Counted from the first letter of the stretch, positions 18,836 to 27,984 are shown. The stretch: 64,000 nt of DNA from JALORV01 sp963724365 (GCA_963724365.1 CAVRUR010000001.1:349049-413048); one strand, 5' to 3'. Program-made: numbers and translations. Notes: a model not told the origin generated them from the letters alone.

Positions 18836-18851
18836 CAAGCTGAAATCGAAC

Positions 18852-20288
18852 TTACTTCTTTGCTGGTGCCGGCGCCGTCTTCACGGCCGCCGGAGCAGCG
18901 GCAGCGGATGCCGACTTCACATCCGCGGCGATCTCGTCCGCGCAGCTGCGCATCGTCAGTTTCTTGTCGGTGACATAACGCTGCGCCGCTGCCTTGATCA
19001 TCGGCTTGATGATCTGGTTATCCGCCTCGTAGAAGTCCGAGGTGAAGACCCATTTGGTGCCATCCCACTGCTGGATGCGCGCCGAACGGGCTCCAGCATG
19101 GTCGCGGCAGTTCGTTGCCAGCGGCTTCATCACTCCCGTCAACCCGAGGCCATCCAGACGCTTGGCGTCGAGATTCAGGTTTTCCAGTCCGTAACGAACC
19201 TGTTCACCGGTGAGCGGTTTTGCGCCGTACCGTAGTTGCGCCTGGCGTACGCCTTCGACCTGGAGCATCGCGCTGATCATGCCGCGCGTGTACAGCACGC
19301 TGCCGACCTCGTCCTTCGGCCCGGTCCCCTGCCCCTTGTCATGCACGAGCTTGAGTATTTCTTCGTGCACCTTGGCTCGACCCGCGCCGTGCTGCAGCGC
19401 CAGTCCGTTGTAGCCCTTCGCGTCGGCGCCCACCGGCGTTACATCGGGCTCGGCCGCCGCCCACCATACGCCGTACATCTTGTCGCGCGCATATCCGGTC
19501 GCCACGGCTTCACGCAATGCGGTGGAATTCATCACGCCCCAGCCCCACAGGAACACATAGTCGGGACGGTTCTGGCGGATCTGCAGCCACGCGGCCTTCT
19601 GCTCGACGCCCGGATGCGTTACCGGGATCGTCATCAGTTCGAAGCCGTGCAGCTTGGCGCGCTCCTGCAACAGCGCAATCGGCTCCTTGCCAAAAGGCGA
19701 GTCGTGATAGACGAGCGCAATCTTCTTGCCCTTGAGCTTGTCCACGCCGCCATTCAGCTTGCCGACGTGCTGTACCAGCACATCGGCGGCGTCCCAGTAG
19801 GTGCCCATCAGCGGGAAGTTCCACGGGAATGCCTCGCCCTCGACCGACTCCGAGCGGCCGTAGCCGGCCGTGATCAGCGGGATCTTGTCCGTTGGCGCCT
19901 TGTCGGTCAGTGCAAAGGTGATGCCGGTGGACAAAGGCTGGACCGCGGAGACGAAAGGCTTCGTCTTCAGGCGCTCATAGCACTCGACGCCACGGTCGGT
20001 GGCGTAGCCGGTCTCGCACTCTTCCCAGGTGAGCTTCACCCCGTTGATGCCGCCCTGCGCGTTGACCAGTTTCAGATAGTCGACGTAGCCGTTGGCCCAG
20101 GGAACACCGTTAGGCGCGTACGCTCCGGTCCGATACACCAGCACGGGGAAGAATTGCTCGCCCTTGCCGGCGGCCGGGGCGGCCGCCTTCTGTTGAGCTT
20201 CTGCCGTTGCGGACAGGCCAAGCAAGGCGCCCGCCGCGATCCCGGCCACCGCCATGGCGGCGACCCTTGATTTCAAATTCGTTGCCAT
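18852..20288 (-). CDS. livK: ABC transporter substrate-binding protein, LivK type
   Basis: 478 residues from ATG 20288, which has GGAG six bases upstream; an ATG at 20300 is a weaker choice. Signal peptide MATNLKSRVAAMAVAGIAAG... ends near ATAEAQQ. The mature protein is a type-1 periplasmic binding fold (VLVYRTGAYAPNGVPWANGY, WEECETGYATDRGVECYERL, IALVYHDSPFGKEPIALLQ, YVFLWGWGVMNSTALREAV). It supplies the liv-type importer; ligand is not deducible but the neighbouring CoA ligases favour an organic acid over an amino acid. A 90-residue C-terminal extension ends in an Ala/Pro/Lys-rich tail. Confidence 0.87.
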   Translation of the reverse strand: MATNLKSRVAAMAVAGIAAGALLGLSATAEAQQKAAAPAAGKGEQFFPVLVYRTGAYAPNGVPWANGYVDYLKLVNAQGGINGVKLTWEECETGYATDRGVECYERLKTKPFVSAVQPLSTGITFALTDKAPTDKIPLITAGYGRSESVEGEAFPWNFPLMGTYWDAADVLVQHVGKLNGGVDKLKGKKIALVYHDSPFGKEPIALLQERAKLHGFELMTIPVTHPGVEQKAAWLQIRQNRPDYVFLWGWGVMNSTALREAVATGYARDKMYGVWWAAAEPDVTPVGADAKGYNGLALQHGAGRAKVHEEILKLVHDKGQGTGPKDEVGSVLYTRGMISAMLQVEGVRQAQLRYGAKPLTGEQVRYGLENLNLDAKRLDGLGLTGVMKPLATNCRDHAGARSARIQQWDGTKWVFTSDFYEADNQIIKPMIKAAAQRYVTDKKLTMRSCADEIAADVKSASAAAAPAAVKTAPAPAKK

Positions 20289-20350
20289 CGTTGTCTCCAT
20301 GCGTAAAAACGGGTCCAGCGTTGTAGTGATCAACCGTTTCTCCGTGGACC

Positions 20351-21415
20351 TTAGTGCGGGAACGGCCATAGTCTCAGCTTTTCCTTACCGATCGACCAGA
20401 GCCGTGCCAGGCCATGCGGTTCGACGATCAGGAAGAACACGATCAGGCTGCCAAAAATCATTGCTTCCAGGTGCGATGCAAATGCGGTCGACATTTCGAT
20501 TCCGATCCAACCCGGCGCCTGGTTCAGGAGCAATGGAAGTATCACGATGAATGCAGCGCCGAAATATGAGCCTAGCAGTGACCCCATCCCGCCGATGATG
20601 ATCATGAACAACAGGTTCAGCGAGAGGTTCACATTGAACGCCAACGGCTCCCACGCGCCGAGCCGGATAAACCCCCAGAGGGCGCCAGCCACGCCGGCAT
20701 AGAACGAACTCACGGCGAACGCCGACAGCTTGGCGTACAGCGGCCGAATGCCGATCACCTCGGCGGCAACGTCCATGTCCCGGATCGCCATCCAACTGCG
20801 GCCGATGTGGCCGCGCACGAGATTCTTCGCGGCGAGAGTCATCACGACCGCGATCGTCAGGACGAACAGATACTTCTCGACCGGAGAGTCGACGACCCAG
20901 CCGAAGATCTCGATCGGCGGCGTCGACACGGATCCCGACGAGGAATAGTTGGTGAACCACTTCACGCGCGCGAACAGCCAGTCGATGAAGAATTGCGCGG
21001 CCAGCGTGGCGACAGCCAGGTAGAGGCCCTTGATGCGCAGGCTCGGAATGCCGAAGAGCACGCCCACCAGCGCCGCGATGCCGCCTGAGAGCGCCAGCAC
21101 GACAATGAAGTTGAGCGCCGGCACACGTACGACGAAGTTATAGGCAGCGTAGGCACCCACGGCCATGAAGGCGGCCGTCCCCAACGAGATCTGACCGCAG
21201 TACCCCACCAGGATATTCAGGCCCATGGCCGCGATCGAAAGGATCAGGAACGGCACGACCAGGGACAGGAACAGGTACTCCGTGCCGATCGCCGGCATCG
21301 CCAGATAGGCAAATGCCAGCAGCGCCAGCATGAACCAGCGGTCCTGCACGATCGGCAGGATCTGCTGGTCCTCGGCGTACGAGGTCTTGAACTGGCCGTT
21401 TTCGCGGTAGAGCAT
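20351..21415 (-). CDS. livM: ABC transporter permease LivM
   Basis: 354 residues, about ten hydrophobic segments. LivM landmarks are AAMGLNILVGYCGQISLG, GAYAAYNFVVRVP, IPSLRIKGLYLAVATLAAQF, the coupling loop GRSWMAIRDMDVAAEVIGI and GMGSLLGSYFGAAF. It forms the second permease subunit of the importer with LivH upstream (23 bases). Intact. The C-terminus GLARLWSIGKEKLRLWPFPH is typical of the subset tied to organic-acid clusters. Confidence 0.9.
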   Translation of the reverse strand: MLYRENGQFKTSYAEDQQILPIVQDRWFMLALLAFAYLAMPAIGTEYLFLSLVVPFLILSIAAMGLNILVGYCGQISLGTAAFMAVGAYAAYNFVVRVPALNFIVVLALSGGIAALVGVLFGIPSLRIKGLYLAVATLAAQFFIDWLFARVKWFTNYSSSGSVSTPPIEIFGWVVDSPVEKYLFVLTIAVVMTLAAKNLVRGHIGRSWMAIRDMDVAAEVIGIRPLYAKLSAFAVSSFYAGVAGALWGFIRLGAWEPLAFNVNLSLNLLFMIIIGGMGSLLGSYFGAAFIVILPLLLNQAPGWIGIEMSTAFASHLEAMIFGSLIVFFLIVEPHGLARLWSIGKEKLRLWPFPH

Positions 21416-21437
21416 GGCGGTCTTGTCTCGTCGGGCG

Positions 21438-22452
21438 CTATACGCGATCGATGTGCTTTTCCCCGAAGAGACCTTCGGGTCGGACGAGCAGGAACAGCAG
21501 CGCCAGCACGTACGCGAACCAGTTCTCGATTCCGCCGCCTGCCAGGTCGAACTGCTTGACCATGATCGGGCCGAGGAAGACTTCGGCGAATTTTTCGCCG
21601 ACACCGATGATCAGTCCGCCCAAAATGGCCCCGGGAACCGAGGTAAAGCCGCCCAGGATGACGACGGGCAGGGCCTTCAGTGCAATCAGCGACAGCGAAA
21701 ACTGCACACCCAAGCTTCGAACCCCAGATCATGCCGGCGACCAGCGCCACGAACCCCGCCACCGTCCAGACGATCACCCAGATGCGATTCAAGGGAATGC
21801 CGATCGACTGCGCGGCCTGGTGATCGTCCGCGACCGCACGCAATGCGCGGCCGGTCGGCGTCTTCTGGAAGAACAGTGCCAGCGCCAGCACGAGCAGGCC
21901 GGCGATGGCCGCCGCGACCAGATCTTCGGTGTTGATCAGGATGCCGCCATCGAAGATCGACTCGGCAACCATCAGCGGCGTCTTCGGCAGGCCGGTGTCG
22001 ATCTTGTAGATATCACTGCCCCAGATTGTCTGCCCGAAGCCGTCGAGAAAGTACGTCACGCCCAGCGTCGCCATCAGCAGGACGACGGCATCCTGGTTGA
22101 CGAGATGACGCAACACCAGGCGCTCGATCAGCCAGGCCAGGACGGCCATGATGCCGACAGCGAGGACGAAGGCGAACGGCAGCGGCATCACTTCACTGAT
22201 GCGTGCAACCGACAGGGCTGCGAACAGGACCATCGCCCCCTGGGCGAAATTGAACACGCCGGACGCCTTGAAAATCAGAACGAAGCCCAGCGCGACGAGC
22301 GAATACATGACACCGGACATCAGGCCGCCGAGCAGCACTTCGACGTAGAAGCCGGGCGCTGTCGTGCCGAGCGCCAAAGGAGCAACCAGACCGATGCTCA
22401 TCATGATCAGCATCAGGACCACCGGCCAGTTCTTCGTGAGGGTCTGCACCAT
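21438..22452 (-). CDS. livH: ABC transporter permease LivH (one frameshift)
   Basis: About 337 residues from ATG 22452 (MVQTLTKNWPVVLMLIMMSI). LivH features: GLMSGVMYSLVALGFVLIFK, VFNFAQGAMVLFAALS, TPTGRALRAVADDHQAAQSI, then LGGFTSVPGAILGGLIIGVG. The frame breaks near 21713 between WGSKLG and VQFSLSLIALKALPV; one extra base explains it. It begins seven bases after the livG stop, so the two are probably coupled. Confidence 0.88.
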
Positions 22453-22459
22453 GGCCGCC

Positions 22460-23245
22460 TCAGTGCGCCACGCCCAGGTAGGCGTCGATAACCTGCTGGT
22501 TGGCCCTGACTTCGTCCGGCGTGCCGTCGCCGATCTTCTTGCCGTAATCCAGCACCACGACACGGTCGGAAATATCCATCACGACCCCCATGTCGTGCTC
22601 GATCAGCACGATGGTCGTGCCGAACTCCTCGTTCACGTCGAGCACGAAACGCGACATGTCCTGCTTCTCCTCGAGATTCATGCCTGCCATCGGCTCGTCG
22701 AGCAGCAGGATCTTCGGCTCCATCGCCAGTGCGCGCGCCAGGTCGACGCGCTTCTGCAGTCCATACGGCAACCGGCCGACCGGCGTCTTGCGATAGGGCT
22801 GGATCTCGAGAAAATCAATGATGTGCTCGACGAATTCGCGGTGCCGCAGTTCCTCGCGCCGCGCCAGGCCGAGATGCAGAGCCTGCATCAGCAGCCCGGT
22901 GCGCATCCGCAGATTGCGACCAGTCATGATGTTGTCGAGCACTGACATGCCCTTGAACAGGGCGAGACTCTGGAATGTGCGTCCGAACCCTTCGGCGGCC
23001 GCGTCGTGCGGATCCATCGATGTGCGAACCTTGCCGCGAAACGATATGCGACCCTGCTGCGGGTGGTAGACGCCGTTGATGACGTTGAGCATCGAACTCT
23101 TGCCGGCGCCATTCGGTCCGATGATCGCGCGGATCTCGTGCTCGCGGACATCGAACGACACGCCCTGGATCGCCTTCACGCCGCCGAACGAAAGCCATAC
23201 GTCGTCAACTTTCAGCAGGATCTCGCCGACGGTCGGTCGCGTCAC
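22460..23245 (-). CDS. livG: ABC transporter ATPase LivG
   Basis: 261 residues from GTG 23245 (VTRPTVGEILLKVDDVWLSF), chosen for the GGGAGG just upstream and the four-base overlap with the preceding small gene. Walker A GPNGAGKSSMLN, FGRTFQSLALFKGMSVLDN, signature region LPYGLQKRVDLARAL, Walker B KILLLDEPMAGMN and switch LIEHDMG are present. The LPYGLQKR variant replaces the usual LSGGQ-type signature, as is normal in LivG of organic-acid clusters. Confidence 0.9.
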   Translation of the reverse strand: MTRPTVGEILLKVDDVWLSFGGVKAIQGVSFDVREHEIRAIIGPNGAGKSSMLNVINGVYHPQQGRISFRGKVRTSMDPHDAAAEGFGRTFQSLALFKGMSVLDNIMTGRNLRMRTGLLMQALHLGLARREELRHREFVEHIIDFLEIQPYRKTPVGRLPYGLQKRVDLARALAMEPKILLLDEPMAGMNLEEKQDMSRFVLDVNEEFGTTIVLIEHDMGVVMDISDRVVVLDYGKKIGDGTPDEVRANQQVIDAYLGVAH

Positions 23246-23508
23246 AGCGAACCTCCCTCGCGGCGATCGGCGTTCGATGCCGCCGACGGCGCATCGCCTT
23301 TCATGCTCCACGCCGGGTTATCCGACTTCGGGATCTCATACCTGGGCTTGGCCGCCCGGTTCATCGCCTCAATTACGAGGAAGACGAACACGAGCACGAA
23401 GGCCAGGCCGACGAGTGCCAGCATCAGCGAGCCATTGGCGAGCCCCCAGGCCGCCACCGGAACGCCAATGACGAGGCAGGCGATGGCAATCCAGACGCGT
23501 CCGCTCAT
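23242..23508 (-). CDS. Small two-helix inner-membrane protein
   Basis: 88 residues from ATG 23508. Two hydrophobic stretches (VWIAIACLVIGVPVAAWGLA and LMLALVGLAFVLVFVFLVI) are followed by a polar cytoplasmic or periplasmic tail with YEIPKSDNPAWSMKGDAP. No family recognised. It sits between the CoA ligase gene (5 bases) and livG (4-base overlap), so it is a fixed member of the operon and may assist the transporter. Confidence 0.75.
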   Translation of the reverse strand: MSGRVWIAIACLVIGVPVAAWGLANGSLMLALVGLAFVLVFVFLVIEAMNRAAKPRYEIPKSDNPAWSMKGDAPSAASNADRREGGSL

Positions 23509-23513
23509 GACGC

Positions 23514-25463
23514 TCAGGCCGCCTTCTGCATCGGTTCGAAGCTTTTGGCGTCGCACACCTTGAGCGTGGCCGCAATCTTGCCGGTGCGTCCGTCCTCGAA
23601 CTTCACCATCGTCTCGATGAACTGTTCATGTCGGCCGGCGTACATCGCATCGACCAGTTCGCGGTACTTGTCCTGAATGAAGCCGCGCCGAACCTTGCGG
23701 GTACGTGTCAGCTCCTCGTCGTCGGCGTCGAGTTCCTTGTGCAGCACGATGAAGCGACGGATCTGGGCATTCGCCAGCTTGGGATCATTGGCGAGATCCG
23801 CATTGACCTTCTCGATCGCCTCGCGGACCAGCTCGACGACTTCCGGCTTGCACGCGAGATCCGTATAGCCGGAGTACGGCAGGTTGCGCCGCTCGGCCCA
23901 GTTGCCGACGGCCTCCATGTCGATGTTGATGAAGGCGCAGACCCGGTCACGCGCGTGGCCGAAGGCGACCGCTTCCTTGATCGTCGGGAAAAACTTCAGC
24001 TTGTTCTCGATGTATTTCGGGGCGAAGAGTGTCCCGTCAGCCAGCCGGCCGACGTCCTTGGCGCGGTCGATGATCTTCAGGTGGCCTTCGGTGTCGAAGT
24101 AGCCGGCGTCGCCGGTATGGAACCAGCCCTCCGCATCCTTGGCCTCGCGCGTCGCATCAGGCGATTTGTAGTACTCGCGGAACAGTCCCGGGGAGCGGAT
24201 CAGGATTTCGCCCGCATCGGTCAGGCGAATCTCGACACCCCTGACCGGAGGTCCGACCGTGTCGGGCTTCACACCGCCGTTCGGTTGCACACATACGAAC
24301 ACCGAGGTCTCGGTGGAGCCGTACAGTTGTTTAAGGTTGATGCCGAGCGAGCGGTAGAAGGTGAAAAGGTCCGGCCCGATCGCTTCCCCGGCCGTGTAGG
24401 CCACGCGTATCCGGCTCATGCCGAGTGCATTGCGCAGCGGCGCGTAGACGAGCCAGTCGCCGAGTCCGTAGGCAAGTCGGTCGCCCAGTCCGACCGGTTG
24501 CCCGTCCAGCAGCCGGCCACCGACACGCCGGGCGACGTCCATGAAATAGTGGAACACGCGCCGCTTGATCGCGGAGGCATCCTCCATGCGGATCATCACC
24601 TGGGTCAGCAACGCCTCCAGCACGCGCGGCGGGGCGAAGTAGTACGTCGGGCCGATCTCGCGCAGGTCAGCCATCACCGTGGCCGCCGACTCTGGGCAAT
24701 TGACGGTGAAGCCGCAAACCAGCCACTGTGTGTAGGAAAAGATGTTCTGCCCGACCCACGCCATCGGCAGATAGGCCAGCACTTCCTCCCGATGTGACAG
24801 GCCCTCCATGTCCGCGCCCGCCCGGCCCGCGGCGAGCAGGTTGCTGAAAGCCAGCACGACGCCTTTGGGATTACCGGTCGTCCCGGAGGTATAAAACATC
24901 GCCGCAACGTCGTCTGCCCGGCCTTTGTCGATCTCGTCATCGATGAGCACCGGGCGCTCCTTCAGCAGTTGTTCACCCAGCGCCCGGATCTGCTCGTACG
25001 ACGCGAGGCCCGGCTGGTCGTAGTTGCGCAGCCCTCGCGGATCCTCATAGATGATCCGCTTGAGGTGGGGCACGGTCTCGCGGATTTCGAGCAGCTTGTC
25101 GACCTGCTCCTGGTCCTCGACCACGGCGAACTTGATCTCGGCGTTGTCGAAAACGAACGCCATCTCGGGGGCAACGGCGTCCTGGTACATGGGCACGGGG
25201 ATGCCGCCAAGGCATTGGGCCGCAATCATCGTGAAGTACAGCCGCGGGCGGTTCTCGCCGATGATGGCCAGGTGCTCGCCGCGCCGGAATCCGGCCTGAT
25301 GCAGCCCGGCAGCGATCTGGCGCACCTCGACCAGCGTCTGTGCCCAGCTCCAGCTCTGCCAGATGCCGAGATCCTTTTCGCGTATCGCCGCAGAGCCCGG
25401 CCGCTGCTGGGCATGCAGCTTCAACAGGCGAGGAAAGGTGTCAGCGGTGACTATCTCCGCCAC
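23514..25463 (-). CDS. Long-chain-type acyl-CoA synthetase (AMP-forming)
   Basis: 649 residues, intact. It activates a carboxylic acid through an acyl-adenylate to the CoA thioester. Motifs: P-loop MFYTSGTTGNPKGVVLAF, LKQLYGSTETSVFV, adenylate-binding GWFHTGDAGYFDTEGHLKII, DRAKDVGRLADGTLFAPKYI and KVRRGFIQDKY near the end. It is the first gene of the leftward liv cluster, so the imported acid is probably its substrate; whether aromatic or aliphatic is not readable. It is divergent from a Crp/Fnr regulator, with palindromes in the 183-base gap. Confidence 0.9.
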   Translation of the reverse strand: MAEIVTADTFPRLLKLHAQQRPGSAAIREKDLGIWQSWSWAQTLVEVRQIAAGLHQAGFRRGEHLAIIGENRPRLYFTMIAAQCLGGIPVPMYQDAVAPEMAFVFDNAEIKFAVVEDQEQVDKLLEIRETVPHLKRIIYEDPRGLRNYDQPGLASYEQIRALGEQLLKERPVLIDDEIDKGRADDVAAMFYTSGTTGNPKGVVLAFSNLLAAGRAGADMEGLSHREEVLAYLPMAWVGQNIFSYTQWLVCGFTVNCPESAATVMADLREIGPTYYFAPPRVLEALLTQVMIRMEDASAIKRRVFHYFMDVARRVGGRLLDGQPVGLGDRLAYGLGDWLVYAPLRNALGMSRIRVAYTAGEAIGPDLFTFYRSLGINLKQLYGSTETSVFVCVQPNGGVKPDTVGPPVRGVEIRLTDAGEILIRSPGLFREYYKSPDATREAKDAEGWFHTGDAGYFDTEGHLKIIDRAKDVGRLADGTLFAPKYIENKLKFFPTIKEAVAFGHARDRVCAFINIDMEAVGNWAERRNLPYSGYTDLACKPEVVELVREAIEKVNADLANDPKLANAQIRRFIVLHKELDADDEELTRTRKVRRGFIQDKYRELVDAMYAGRHEQFIETMVKFEDGRTGKIAATLKVCDAKSFEPMQKAA

Positions 25464-25512
25464 GATGTTCTGTCTCCGACTTGTTCTCGTTCGTGTTTCG
25501 AGCGAACACGTA

Positions 25513-25531
25513 GTGGGTTAGCTTAACCCAC
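25513..25531. promoter_or_regulatory. Palindrome upstream of the acyl-CoA ligase operon
   Basis: Perfect 8-base arms GTGGGTTA / TAACCCAC around a GCT spacer, 50 bases before the ligase start codon at 25463. The position fits an operator or activator site over the leftward promoter. The adjacent Crp/Fnr-family regulator is the obvious candidate protein, although the sequence does not resemble the classic TGTGA-N6-TCACA box. Confidence 0.55.
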
Positions 25532-25607
25532 CGCTCGCACGCTGTCGGCGTCAAATCCGCCGACCGCGACCGCGCCAGCGAACGTTACGGCGCCGCAGGG
25601 CACATGG

Positions 25608-25625
25608 CTGTCGTCCGGACGACAG
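25608..25625. promoter_or_regulatory. Perfect 18-base palindrome before the Crp/Fnr gene
   Basis: CTGTCGTCCGGACGACAG is fully self-complementary and ends 21 bases before the start codon at 25647. It could be an autoregulatory operator of the Crp/Fnr-family gene, or an RNA hairpin in its leader. It differs in sequence from the palindrome nearer the ligase gene, so two different proteins or two modes may be involved. Confidence 0.55.
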
Positions 25626-25646
25626 TCTTCAGACAGAATAGACAGC

Positions 25647-26336
25647 ATGGCCGAACCCGATCCGCTCCGACTGGCCGACATGCTGGCGGCGAGTGCCTGG
25701 TGGCCCGCGCTGCAGCCGGTCGAGCGCGAGCGCATGCTCGCCGAGATCGAGGAACGCCGCTACAGCGGCGGTTCCGTGGTCATGCGCAAGGGCGAGCTGG
25801 TCGATGCCTGGACCGGCGTCGTCGACGGCCTGGTGAAGATCAACGTCGTGTCGCCATCGGGCAAGACCGCGACATTCACCGGCGTAGGCCCCGGCGGTTG
25901 GTTCGGCGAGGGCTCGCTGATCAAGAGCGAGGCGCGCAAGTACGACGTTGTCGCCCTGCGGGACACGCGCATCGCCTGGATGCCGCGACGGACGTTCGAG
26001 CGCCTGATGGACACCAGCATCGCCTTCAATCGATTCCTGCTGATGCAACTCAACGAACGGCTCGGCCAATTCATCGGCATGGTGGAGTACGAGCGACTGC
26101 TGGAGCCGGATGCGCGGGTCGCACGCTGCCTGGCCGAACTGTTCAATCCGTATCTGTACCCCGGCAACCGGGCCGAGCTCGAGATCTCGCAGGAGGAGAT
26201 CGGGTACCTGTCAGGCGTCTCGCGCCAGCGCGTCAATCAGGCGCTGCAGGTGCTCGCACGCGCCGGTCTGCTCGAGGTTACCTACGGCTGCGTCCGCATC
26301 CTCGACCTGGACGAATTGCGACGCTACGGGGACTAG
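25647..26336 (+). CDS. Crp/Fnr-family transcriptional regulator
   Basis: 229 residues. N-terminal cyclic-nucleotide-binding-type beta barrel (MRKGELVDAWTGVVDGLVKI, FTGVGPGGWFGEGSLIKSE) and C-terminal winged helix (LEISQEEIGYLSGVSRQRVN, QALQVLARAGLLEVTYG). No N-terminal cysteine cluster, so not an oxygen-sensing FNR. Divergent from the acyl-CoA ligase/liv operon across 183 bases that hold two palindromes; control of that operon is the natural inference. Intact. Confidence 0.88.
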   Translation: MAEPDPLRLADMLAASAWWPALQPVERERMLAEIEERRYSGGSVVMRKGELVDAWTGVVDGLVKINVVSPSGKTATFTGVGPGGWFGEGSLIKSEARKYDVVALRDTRIAWMPRRTFERLMDTSIAFNRFLLMQLNERLGQFIGMVEYERLLEPDARVARCLAELFNPYLYPGNRAELEISQEEIGYLSGVSRQRVNQALQVLARAGLLEVTYGCVRILDLDELRRYGD

Positions 26337-26470
26337 GTCGATGCGCCCCCATGCTCACTTCGTTCGCTGCTCGCCGAGGGAGCCGAGTGCCGCGGCTCCG
26401 CGCCGGCCTGCGCCGGGGTGGACGGCACGAGGAGGCGTTGCGTCTGGCAACGCCGCGGCCTGCAAGGCAT

Positions 26471-26501
26471 CAGTGCCCTTCGGGCGGCCGGGCGGGCACT
26501 G
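26471..26501 (+). promoter_or_regulatory. Stem-loop immediately before a start codon
   Basis: Arms CAGTGCCC (26471-26478) and GGGCACTG (26494-26501) end two bases before ATG 26504. The stem would occupy the ribosome-binding region, in which no other Shine-Dalgarno is apparent. It may limit translation of the downstream gene, or end the upstream Crp/Fnr transcript. Confidence 0.4.
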
Positions 26502-26503
26502 AC

Positions 26504-27001
26504 ATGCTCGACGCACAGACCTGGGAGATCGCGAGCTACGTGGTGACCGTCATCGGACTGCCGATGGCGATCGCACTCTTCTTCTTCGAGCAGCGCAAGG
26601 AGCGCACCACGGAGGAGGACGAGGTCTACCAGTTGCTGTCCAACGCCTACAACGATTTTCTCAAGGTCGTGATGGACAACCCGGACCTGCGTCTGCGCAG
26701 CGAGTTCGCCACGCTCGACCTGAGCCCTGAGCAGCAGGAGCGCATGCTGATTGTCTTCGACATGCTGATTTCACTGTTCGAGCGGGCCTATTTGACGGCC
26801 TACAGCGACAGCATGACGCCGTTGCAGCGACGCCGCTGGAATTCGTGGGAGGACTTCATGCGCGAGTGGGTGCGGCGCGACGACTTCTACCATCGGCTGC
26901 CGAAGCTGCTCAAGGGCGAGGATCCGGAATTCGCGGCGTACCTGCAGCGCATCGCCGAGGACGAGCGCGGCAAGCCGCTGCCGCGTCTGCCGGTGTCCTG
27001 A
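26504..27001 (+). CDS. Hypothetical protein with N-terminal membrane helix
   Basis: 165 residues starting MLDAQTWEIASYVVTVIGLP. One membrane helix near residues 8-26 (SYVVTVIGLPMAIALFFFE) is followed by a soluble, charged, probably helical domain: VYQLLSNAYNDFLKVVMDNP, MLIVFDMLISLFERAYL, RRRWNSWEDFMREWVRRDDF. The layout resembles small bacterial proteins with a single anchor and a cytosolic helical domain; no function is known to me. It is followed by an aldo/keto reductase gene on the same strand. Confidence 0.75.
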   Translation: MLDAQTWEIASYVVTVIGLPMAIALFFFEQRKERTTEEDEVYQLLSNAYNDFLKVVMDNPDLRLRSEFATLDLSPEQQERMLIVFDMLISLFERAYLTAYSDSMTPLQRRRWNSWEDFMREWVRRDDFYHRLPKLLKGEDPEFAAYLQRIAEDERGKPLPRLPVS

Positions 27002-27040
27002 CCGGCATTTCGAGATCGATCCGGCGAAGGCACCTGACCC

Positions 27041-27901
27041 ATGAAGACCGTCCGGTTGGCCGGAAATGCCGGCGTGTCAGTTCCGGCTCTCGGCCTGGGG
27101 ACCTGGCGGCTCGGGGAGTCGACCCGCAGTCGCAGCGCGGAAGTGGCCGCATTGCGGCGCGCGTTCGAGCTGGGTTATCGCTTGATCGACACGGCGGAGA
27201 TGTACGGTGAAGGAGGCGCCGAGCAGGTCGTCGGGCAGGCGCTCGCCGACGCCATTGCGGCCGGCGACCTGCGCCGCGACGAAGTGTTCATCGTCACCAA
27301 GGTGTATCCGCACAACGCCAGCGCTCGTGGAGTCGCCCAGGCTTGCGATCGCAGCCGGACCCGACTGCGGCTCGATGTCATCGACCTGTACCTCCTGCAC
27401 TGGCGCGGCAGCCATCCTCTGGCCGAGACGATCGCGGGCTTTGAAGCGCTGTCCGACGCCGGCCGGATTCACTCCTGGGGCGTGTCGAACTTCGACGTCG
27501 ACGACATGCAACAACTGTGGCGACAAGCTGCGGGCTCAAGGTGCACCGTCAACCAGGTTTACTACTCGGCTAGCCGGCGCGGCATCGAGTTCGACCTGCT
27601 GCCGTGGCTACGCGAGCGATCGGTGGCCACGATGGCCTATTGCCCGATCGACCAGGGCACCCTTGCAGCCAATTCAGACCTCGCACGGATCGCGCGACGC
27701 CATGACATCACTGCAGCCCAGGTGGCGCTCGCGTGGGTGCTGCGTCATCCGGATGTCATCGCCATCCCGAAAGCCGTCCGCGAGGACCACCTGCGCGAGA
27801 ACCTGGCCGCAGCGGCGGTCATGCTCGACGCCGACGACTGCGCCGCGATCGACCGGCTTTTTGCCCCGCCACACGGGAAGCAACCCCTCGCGATGACCTG
27901 A
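27041..27901 (+). CDS. Aldo/keto reductase
   Basis: 286 residues, a complete (alpha/beta)8 NAD(P)H-dependent oxidoreductase. The catalytic tetrad is visible: Asp50 and Tyr55 (RLIDTAEMYGEG), Lys in FIVTKVYPHNA and His in LYLLHWRG. Further signatures are WGVSNFDVDDM and VIAIPKAVREDHLRENL at the cofactor site. Closest in style to small-aldehyde or 2,5-diketo-gluconate-type reductases; substrate cannot be told. Intact, with no obvious operon partner. Confidence 0.9.
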   Translation: MKTVRLAGNAGVSVPALGLGTWRLGESTRSRSAEVAALRRAFELGYRLIDTAEMYGEGGAEQVVGQALADAIAAGDLRRDEVFIVTKVYPHNASARGVAQACDRSRTRLRLDVIDLYLLHWRGSHPLAETIAGFEALSDAGRIHSWGVSNFDVDDMQQLWRQAAGSRCTVNQVYYSASRRGIEFDLLPWLRERSVATMAYCPIDQGTLAANSDLARIARRHDITAAQVALAWVLRHPDVIAIPKAVREDHLRENLAAAAVMLDADDCAAIDRLFAPPHGKQPLAMT

Positions 27902-27984
27902 ACGCAGGGGTTCGGCATTGCGCGAGGCCTTCCTGCGCGATCCACGCGCGGGTTCGGCGAGGCGCCACCCGGCACAATGACTGC

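Noticed and set aside
18761..18838. Longer livF start at 18838
   Set aside because: The extra residues would be translated from two strong hairpins and match no family N-terminus; GTG 18760 gives the usual length.
19236..20270. 344-residue frame on the plus strand
   Set aside because: Exact antisense of the binding-protein gene, whose signal peptide and fold are clear.
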